From: Hypericum androsaemum | Lineage: Eukaryota > Streptophyta > Magnoliopsida > Malpighiales > Hypericaceae | Assembly: GCA_963995505.1 (NCBI GenBank) | Contig: OZ023198.1 | Span: 10,283,141 to 10,347,140, forward strand | DNA: 64,000 nucleotides | Reading direction: 5' to 3' | Part shown: positions 55,923 through 64,000 of the stretch, piece after piece | Layout of the letters: each line of letters opens with the position of its first letter | How positions within the stretch are numbered: position 1 is the stretch's first letter | Made by a program: the position numbers and the translations under genes | The notes under the pieces: generated by a model | What the model saw: the letters and a program-made list of their open reading frames with translations, nothing else | Database searches by the model: none | Told to the model about the DNA's origin: nothing

Positions 55923-56772
55923 TAGGATACCAGATGTACTAAAAAAATCCCGTGACAACCAATTGTAAGTTTTCAATTTCAAGGGTTTCCAATGTTGCCC
56001 CTGTCGTATAATAACACGATCATCTTAACAATATTTATTATATTCACCATCAAACTTTTATTGTATTTCTTACGTGGCACTCTGTTGGTCCACAAAGGAA
56101 ACTACGTGGGAAATTCCTCAAACGTGGATCTTTCCCTCCTTTTTGTTTTTACTCGCGTCGGATCTGAGCCCTAACTGCTAAGGATATCGAAAGGACGTTT
56201 TTTGTCTGGTCAAACAAATCACTTCAATATTCTCTTTAATTTAAACCCCAAACGGACTGGCCGTTGACAATTAACTTTAACTAATACACTAAACGACAGG
56301 TCATCCCCCTAACCACGCATTAGCACTACCAAAACCTTCGGGGCCAGTTTCGTTATTCCCACCACTTCTCAGGGTCAATTCCGGGATCCAAAATACACGC
56401 GTCACCCGCTGAAGCCTTCCGAAAACGCGTCAAGGGCAGTAATGACATTGCAACACACTGATTAATAACTCGCAAACGAGTAAAGTAGTAAAGAGAATGC
56501 AAAGGGACCACCAGCAAGGGCAAACCCGTCATTTCATTCACCCGGGCCCACGCGAAAAACGAAATCGATAAGTAAATAAACGGATCCCGCTTCTTCCCGG
56601 CAAGCGCGAAGCCGAAAAGCGATTATTAACCAAAAAATTAAAAAAAGAAGACACAAAGAAACGGTTTTCTGGAGCATCTTCCCCCTCCAGGTTTCGAGGT
56701 CGGTGAGGGAAGGAGGGAGAGAATAGGAAAACCGTTGTAAAGTAAAGTAATAAAGTTAACCGCCGGGGAGAA
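54950..56772. other. Spacer and promoter region of the ABCA7-like gene
   Basis: No gene. It contains the (TA)n tract at 55,880. The GA-rich stretch at 56,690-56,730 just before the ATG is probable leader. Confidence 0.5.
55880..55919 (+). repeat. (TA)n microsatellite
   Basis: About 20 TA units; likely length-polymorphic. Confidence 0.95.
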
Positions 56773-59700
56773 ATGGAGGACGGCCGGTCGCCTGATCCGG
56801 CGAGCTTCTGGACGCAGGCGGACGCCTTGCTTCGAAAGAACTTAACCTACCAGGTCTCTTTGCTTCCTTTTTTTTGTTTTTGAGAAGATTTTATTTATTT
56901 CGCGAGTTAGTTTTTAGTTAATGTTCGTTTGTGTTGCTTGCTGTCTTCGTTTAAGGTCAACGCTAACGATGAAGCATTTTATGTACGATTAGAGCTGCAT
57001 TTTTAGCTGCGCTAATTAAGTTCTTAATCTTGTTTGATTAATCTGTTCGTCGTCGTTTCGACTATAGGGAGAGTCGGGTATTTAATTGAATTCTGATAAA
57101 TTAACCTCGAGCTCGCTTACATTTGTCTCGAGTTCGAATATTTGTGGATGGAGTAGCCACAGCTTTATTGAATTGGAATCTGATAAACATTTCCTTGTTT
57201 TGTCTTGTGTGTTGCAGAAACGGAATGCTAAGACAAACTGCAGGCTGATTTCGTTCCCCTTTTTCCTCTGCATTATTCTCGTTCTCGCCCAAAATCTTAT
57301 AAACCGCGAGTTTGACAAGTCGAGTAAGAGATGTGGCTGCTCTTGCGTTGATACGAACGGGGACGGAACATGCGAGAAGGTCTGTGGCGTGCAATACTCG
57401 ACTCTGGATCAAGTGATGACTTGTTCTATTCCGGATCCTCCGGAGTGGCCTCCCATGTTACAGTTTCCTGCGCCAGAATATCGTGCTGTGAGAAGTGATG
57501 TTGTTTCGTTTACTGACTTGCCTGATGAGGCTTGCCGGCTCACTGGGTCATGTCCCGCTACTGTGCTGGCCACTGGAAGTAACCAAACTCTTGGACAAAG
57601 TATATATCTCTCTCTCACTCTCTCTGTGCGTGTTTCATAGCTCGCACTTTTTCTCTGAAAACGGATGCTCAGTTTTGACCTTGTACTCTATACATGTTTG
57701 ATAGTTTTGGCTGGGTACATGTTCACAAGCTCCGTCGCTGTTAATTCCTCTGATATTGTTGATAGCGATGCCAATATGGTGCTAGTAAGTTTACTTTGTT
57801 TCATTGTCTTTAAATTCCCTTATGGTGTTGCCGCTTTGGACGTTTCTGACAAATTTGATGATAGGGAATGTGCTGTTGAATTTCATGTTGGGTTATTTCT
57901 TCAGGGAACATCCACAGACACCGAAACGACTGGCTATCTTGAGCCTGGATTTACTGATGATTCTCCTCTCTATAACATAAGGAATCAATGCACTTCAAAT
58001 ACCACGTTCAATGTACCTTTTCAGCAGTCGGGCTTAAATTTCCAAAAAGGTACAGTCTCTTCATCCTAACAGTTTAGATGGTGGGAGCCTCAGAAAGCAC
58101 AATAACCGAATTATGTATGATTGCAATGATATGAGTTTTAGAAGAGCATATTTACTCGTACTGAGGAATTCCTGTGGACAATGATCCACAACGTTTGTTG
58201 ATTGCTTTTATAGTCCCCTTCAGAATACTTTGAGCCTTTACAATTGCCTTTTTTCTGTTTTTCATCTACTCTTTGTATCTTGAAATTTGTCTCTTCTGCT
58301 TGATATACAGAAGCAAAATGTGTTCAAGGTCTAACTTTGTGGCGTAATGGTTCTTCCGAGGTAAATGAGGAGCTATTTAAGGGTTACCGGAAAGGCAATC
58401 CTGATAGGAAGATAAATGAAATACTTGCAGGTACTTCATTGTCTTAACATTTGCTTAGTACTGCCGTTTTATAGAAGTATGACTGGCAAGTTTCTGCAGC
58501 ATATGATTACCTGGACTCCAATGGAAAGAAGTTCAATGTTAATGTCTGGTACAACTCAAGTAACAAGGATAACTCTGGATCTTCATTTAAGTTGCTCCGA
58601 GTTCCACGTGCAGTGAATCTGGTATGTAAAATGAAGTCATTTAATGGTACTTCCAGGTTTTTAAATTGAAGTCTTCTAAAATCAAAAGTTTCACAGTGAT
58701 TATGTTCCTGAACTTTCTAGTTGACGTCTTTTCCACTGGTCCTGCATGATAGTTGTATTATTTTGTAATTTACTTTGCTTATTTGAAAGTTGATTGCTGT
58801 TCTAGTGTAAATTGAATGTCTTGCTCATGAGTTTAAAAAGCGAGTTAATAAATTTTTAATTGATGTGGCTTTATGATTAGTCCTTATCTTTAGGTGGAAA
58901 TCAACTTTTTGGTGTCTGTTTTGGTTACTTATTGCCATGAGCGGTGAACCTTGCACATACTATTAGTATTATGTGCAAGATTTCCTTATCTGTTGCGAAC
59001 TTTCAATTGTGGCATCTCATCAATTTTTGTTCTGTATCTCTCATTTACGCCTGAAGTTGATTTCCCAACTTCTTTTGCTCATGGCCTGCTTCTTTAGTAA
59101 TTTGGTCAGAAATCTGAATCTGTTATTGCTATAACTGGCAATTCTATGCAGGCATCCAATGCGTTCCTTAAGTTCTTGCTGGGATCTGGCACACAAATGC
59201 TATTTGAGTTTGTCAAAGATTTCCCTAAACCCAAAACTAAAATCAGATTGGATCTATCTTCTCTTCTTGGGACACTGTTCTTTACATGGGTTGTTTTGCA
59301 GCTGTTCCCTGTAAGTAAACCCATCCTTTGTCATTACTCAGATCAGATTTTGAAATTAATAATGGCTAAGAGATTACCTAGCAATGATTTCATGTTGTCT
59401 TTTATGGACGGTTAAATGCAATTAAAGACCGTTCTGTAATTATTTACTTATTGATGTAGGTGGTGCTCACAGCACTGGTATATGAGAAACAACAGAATCT
59501 GAGGATCATGATGAAAATGCACGGGCTTGGTGATGGGCCTTATTGGATGATTTCTTATGCTTACTTCCTTGCCATATCTGTGTTGTACATCTTTGTTTTC
59601 GTGGTATTCGGTTCAGTTGTAGGTAACATTCCAGCAACCGGTGATTTTGTCTATTTCTTATTTCAAGTTCCTGATGTAGCCTGTTTTCAGGATTGAAGTT

Positions 59701-62700
59701 CTTCCAACTGAACGACTACAGCATACAGTTTGTATTTTTCTTCATCTACATAAACTTGCAAATTTCCTTGGCATTTCTCGTTGCGTCCTTTTTTTCAGAT
59801 GTGAAGACTGCCACTGGTAAGCTATCTATTTGGTCTTCTTTCGGCGTGATAACTTGTTGCAAGCAAGTTGAAATGGTTGTATGTTTCTGATGGTTACAGT
59901 TGTCGGCTACATATGTGTCTTTGGCTCTGGACTGCTTGGTGGATTTCTGTTGCAGGCATTCATTCAAGACAAGTCATTTCCAAGTACGTGTGGCGGAGTC
60001 AGATTAAATAACATCTTTTCTCATGCAAATTCTTTCTTCGGCTATATATCTCACGTAGTGCATCTAGCATGCAGTGTATTAGTCATGTTCTTTGTTGATA
60101 TGCAAAAAGATTAGGCATGTCAAGGGAGATTGATGCTTAGGAAACCTATACCAACAAAATCTATCTATTCTATGTCTGAAATCTAAAGAAGCACATAGTA
60201 CACCAGAAACTTCTGTTTCAAATATTATTTCCATAATACGTCTTTCATTTTTCCTATACCCATTTTCTAATATAATTTTATATTTTAATGAATTTCTTAA
60301 ATTGCATATTGATATAGTTCTTGTTCTTTTAAATTTTCTGTATTTCTTATCCATATGATTCGAAGCTCCTTTTCCATTTTACTGTTGTTTTTACATTACA
60401 CCCATTGGGAAAAGGAACCGTAACTTCTAACTTTTCCTAACAAATAATACTGGATCTTTTTGTTAAAAACATGTGTGTGCTTTTGAAAGCGTATGGTGAA
60501 CATTACAAGATCCACTTAGTACTTTTAGAAACAAGTTGGTGCTTTATATAGTTTGTTTCTATCATTCTGCCTTCAGTTTTTGGTTCCATTTATCCTTTGT
60601 GTGCTATTCAACTTATCTTACCAGAGTTCTAATCTGCTTCAGGAGGTTGGATTATTGTGCTGGAATTATATCCTGGATTCTCCCTTTATCGTGGATTATA
60701 TGAGTTTGCACAATATGCTTCCACGGGCAATTTGATGGGAACCCATGGAATGCGTTGGGGAAACTTGCAGGATAGCGAAAATGGGATGTCAGATGTCCTA
60801 ATTATCATGCTTGTTGAGTGGTTGGTGGTGCTTCTTGTTGCATATTATATAGATCAACTAATATCTACTGGAAGTGGAAAAAGTCCTCTGTCTATCTTCA
60901 AAAACTGTTGGAAGAAGCCTCCGGCAACTCTCCGGAATCCTAGCTTGCGAAGGCAGGAGTCTAAAGTTTTTGTTGATATGGAGAAAACTGATGTCAGTCA
61001 AGAGGTAATACTATCTGTTCTGTGGATATGCTTTTCCTTAAATGCTGAGCTTTTGGCCCACTTGTTTATCCGCCTTGTTGTTTAGTACTCTTTCGTTTCT
61101 GGGAATATGTATAAGTTAATCTAACTTGCGGTCTATTTCAACTCGTTCACACCTTTTGTTTTGCATGAACCCAGAGGGAGAAAGTTGAGCAGCTGTTGCT
61201 TGAATCCAGCACAACACATGCAATCATTAGCGACAATCTCAGGAAGGTCTACCCTGGAAGAGATGGAAATCCTCAGAAACTGGCAGTAAAAGGCTTATCG
61301 CTTGCTTTGCCTCGAGGGGAGTGCTTCGGAATGCTTGGTCCCAATGGTGCTGGGAAAACCTCATTCATCAGTATGGTGGGTACATCATTCCTCACTGATA
61401 AAATAGCAAATCTAGTCTGATTTTCCTTGTCTTTTATATTAAATGAATGATTCTGTTAGCGGCATCTACGGATCTCCTCTTTAATGAGATGGCAAGTACC
61501 CCCAAGAGTGTTAAAAGATTCTAAAAATACAGCTCAATGAGAATAGTACAGATCTCGTCTAAGAAGTTATCACGGCATCAAAGTAGAGTCTTAAGAAGAT
61601 ATATGCACTTATTATGAGTTGGTTTTCTGCCTTTTATCCTCCATTCATAAAGTTTTGGGTCAATCATGTAAGTTCTACTTAAAAGTGATCGATTTTCTCT
61701 TTGTTTTGGAAAAAATGACCCTTTAGTTGACATCTTTCCTGAGAAACTGAAAGGTGCTCTAAATATTTCACTATCCTGCTGGGTCAGATGATCGGGCTAA
61801 CCAAGCCAAGCTCAGGATCTGCATATGTTGAGGGAATGGACATTCGGACACAGATGAATTGGATTTATACAAGCATGGGGGTGTGCCCGCAACACGAGTA
61901 AGCTAGAAGTTTCCATTTTGTTCTGTTTTGGCCGAAGTGAATTTATGCTCTCACTTAAAGGCTCACACACAGATGTTGCTTGTTTCTCAATCACTTGTAG
62001 CCTGCTTTGGGAAAATTTGACTGGAAGGGAGCACTTACTATTTTACGGTAGATTGAAGAACCTGAAAGGCTCTGACTTAAATCAGGTACTTGCTACGATT
62101 TTTTCACTTTAGATTGTTGTCCTTCCAGCATTTAAGTTCTCTGGATTACTAGTTATGACTGGTTGACATATGATCAATCAGCACATAACCTTTTTCTTGC
62201 CAGTCTGTTCCCTGGAAAGAGTCTCCGTAAGTAGCATAGAAAATCTTGGTTTTAGCAGAGTCAAAAAATGGCGTGCTAGCGCTTTAGGACGATAAGAACC
62301 TTGGGCCATTCCTGATATAATTTCTTGGCTGGTTCGATCGTGGAAACTCGGATTTTATATTTTCTGGTTAAATCATTGTGACAGGCAGTGGAAGAATCCC
62401 TCAGAGGTGTCAACCTACTTAATGGTGGGGTTGCTGATAAACAAGCTGGGAAGTATAGCGGAGGTATGAAGAGGAGGCTTAGCGTTGCCATTTCTCTGAT
62501 TGGGGACCCCAAAGTAAGCATGCATGCTTCATATAGCATTTCCGGTACAATTGTACGTGTATTTATATACTGTGATTGCTCTGAACTAATGGCTGATTTT
62601 ATTTCAAGGTTGTTTATATGGATGAACCCAGTACTGGATTGGATCCAGCTTCAAGAAGTAATTTATGGAATGTTGTTAAGCGCGCTAAGCAAAACCGGGC

Positions 62701-63355
62701 TATCATTCTCACAAGTACTCTCTCTCTCTCTCAATGTTGAATGGACTGAAGTTGTTCCCTTGCAGTTACTGACATGCCTGTTTCATCTCTAGCGCATTCA
62801 ATGGAAGAAGCAGAGGTGTTGTGCGATCGCATTGGGATATTTGTGGACGGTGGTTTGCAGTGCATTGGAAATCCGAAAGAGGTATTTTCTTGTGCAAAAC
62901 ATATTTAAAACGACTTGAAATAGAATGTTCTGCTCATGTACGGAAATCTGAGTGCTGTGTGGATCGGACCTTGTCCAAGCCAAACGCCTTCGAATGCTTT
63001 TGATTTCCCCCTTACCTGCATTGCAACATCATACTATATTATTAAGCATGGTAATCGTACCAATGTCTCATAACAGCTGAGGGCACGATACGGAGGATCT
63101 TACGTTTTCACGATAACAACATCAAGCGATCACGAGCAAGAGGTGGGGGAAATGGTCCGACGCCTCTCCCCGGGTGCCCAAAAGACGTACCAGACATCCG
63201 GGACACAGAAATTCGAGATGCCAAAGAACGAGGCCAGAGTTGCAGACGTTTTCCGTGCAGTCGAGGTTGCCAAAAGCAAGTTCCCGGTATTCGCTTGGGG
63301 TCTGTCAGATACCACACTGGAGGATGTATTTATAAAGGTGGCCAATGGGGCCTAG
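56773..63355 (+). CDS. ABCA7: ABC transporter A family member 7-like (half-size)
   Basis: Exons: 56773-56853, 57218-57599, 57705-57784, 57905-58049, 58311-58430, 58500-58621, 59152-59310, 59460-59622, 59691-59816, 59900-59983, 60643-61004, 61175-61375, 61788-61897, 62001-62085, 62385-62513, 62609-62714, 62793-62881, 63077-63355. All phases agree; 940 residues (ABCA7 about 935). It begins [30 protein letters not shown], then a membrane helix ([19 protein letters not shown]) and a Cys-rich extracellular loop ([19 protein letters not shown]). Further membrane helices lie at about 340-500. The single NBD has Walker A GPNGAGKT (663-670), CPQHD Q-loop, [10 protein letters not shown] signature (~764), Walker [14 protein letters not shown] and H-loop THSMEEAE. 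It ends [12 protein letters not shown]. All introns are GT-AG. It lies 11.3 kb from ABCA2, divergently oriented. It could equally be called ABCA3-8 clade. Confidence 0.95.
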
Positions 63356-63752
63356 CCCTAGCCCTTGGCTTGGAGGGTAAATCTACAAAAACCATAGAAG
63401 TACAGCTTAGAAGATTACTTCTCTTGTTGCAATCCTTAGGGATATTGGTGTATCAAAACATAGGCAGTTTGAGGATATAGTTCCATACATGCAGATTATA
63501 ATTCGTATACACAGCATCGAACATCTACTCTCTCTTGTAGAAAAAAACTATATTTGTAACAATTTTGTCTCCTGATTTTCAATCTTCTGATTCATTTGAT
63601 CTCGCACCAATTCTATCTGCAACCCTTTGCACGCATCCAATGCCTTCCTACAATTTTTTGGAATCTTCATATCACCCAAAACCTTAGTTAATGTCTCTAC
63701 AAATGAAAGTAATCAGATCGAAGTTTGTACTGACTTAAAAAAAAAGAAAAAA
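63356..63752. other. 3' flank of the ABCA7-like gene
   Basis: Probable 3' UTR then AT-rich sequence; no gene. Confidence 0.5.
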
Positions 63753-64000
63753 GGAAAAAGTCTACTTTAGTACCCTGTGGTATCGCCCAAAATTACTTTA
63801 GTACTCTGTGGTAAAAAATCGATTAATCGAGTCATACTTATTCCAATTAACATCAAAAAGGTCCTCGGGCAGCTGCCCGGACCTGCCCGAACCTACCCGA
63901 ACCCTGCCCGAACTACGTGGCCAGCCACGTCACCAAATTTTGGAGGAGGAGGACGCGGAGGAGGAGGAGGAGGAGGAGGAGGACGCGGAGGAGGAGGAGG
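63753..64000. mobile_element. Left arm and core of a GGA-core MULE, cut by the window edge
   Basis: Starts GGAAAAAGTCTACTTTAGTA and contains ACCCTGTGGTAT, CATACTTATTCCAATTAACA, CGGGCAGCTGCCCGGACCTG and AACTACGTGGCCAGCCACGT, then the GGAGGAGGACGCG minisatellite to the end of the window. It is more diverged from the 24.4-kb copy than the 18.3-kb one is. The right arm would lie beyond 64,000. Confidence 0.85.

Noticed and set aside
55992..56174. 60-codon frame with hydrophobic start
   Set aside because: AT-rich spacer; no splice partners or similarity.
1..64000. CRISPR arrays, bacterial operons, LTR retrotransposons, rRNA genes or integrated viral genes
   Set aside because: No regularly spaced palindromic repeats, no paired LTRs with tRNA primer site, no gag-pol or viral frames, no rRNA-like sequence were seen.

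Overview
The window is nuclear DNA from a flowering plant, almost certainly a eudicot. It has intron-rich genes with GT-AG (and some GC-AG) introns, AT-rich intergenic DNA, simple-sequence tracts and many TIR transposons. The proteins recognised are plant families: IQ-domain protein, CstF-50, PNM1-type PPR, ABCA2/ABCA7 half-transporters, RLP and LRX fragments. I cannot name the species. Exon models below were built by hand from reading frame, splice sites and remembered Arabidopsis homologues; exon phases were checked by length. Identities and percentages are read by eye, not computed.

Layout. 0.3-1.8 kb: a conserved plant gene of unknown function (-). 2.9-5.2 kb: a diverged copy of the 3' end of the RPS12 locus, interrupted by a 1.27-kb Mutator-like (MULE) element with 9-bp target duplications. 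5.2-9.3 kb: a solo MULE arm, RING-H2 gene relics and a dead LINE. 10.4-14.0 kb: an apparently intact CSTF50 gene (+) with a tandemly duplicated 84-nt exon 2 and three GC-AG introns. 14.4-27.1 kb: a nested-duplication zone holding two dead PNM1-like PPR copies, a kelch gene fragment, copies of CSTF50 ends, several RING-H2 copies (only 26,218-26,949 is intact), and MULEs with a GGA-rich minisatellite core. About 2.3 kb (18.3-20.6 and 24.8-27.1 kb) is almost identical. 27.4-28.1 kb: a broken receptor-like protein. 29.9-31.3 kb: RPS12 (-). 34.1-34.6 kb: a hAT-type MITE. 36.4-39.7 kb: IQD31 (+). 40.1-45.5 kb: ABCA2 (-). 46.8-47.2 kb: a PPR relic. 48.0-54.9 kb: a tandemly triplicated non-coding unit carrying hAT MITEs and a Pack-MULE with LRX and DOMON gene pieces. 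56.8-63.4 kb: an ABCA7-like gene (+). The window ends inside another GGA-core MULE.

Genes in context. There is no operon logic here. Two neighbourhoods look like conserved synteny, from memory of Arabidopsis: CSTF50 beside PNM1 (At5g60940/At5g60960) and ABCA2 beside other ABCA genes (At3g47730-47790). The intact genes serve housekeeping roles: mRNA 3'-end processing, translation, calmodulin-linked scaffolding and lipid-type ABC transport.

The most notable signals are: (1) three MULE insertions whose empty sites are preserved in paralogous copies inside the same window; (2) a Pack-MULE combining two host gene fragments; (3) a chimeric ORF in which a MULE arm supplies the start codon, its minisatellite a proline-rich tract, and a RING-H2 fragment the C-terminus; (4) the duplicated CSTF50 exon; (5) an 81-nt intron in ABCA2 that is also in frame and stop-free.
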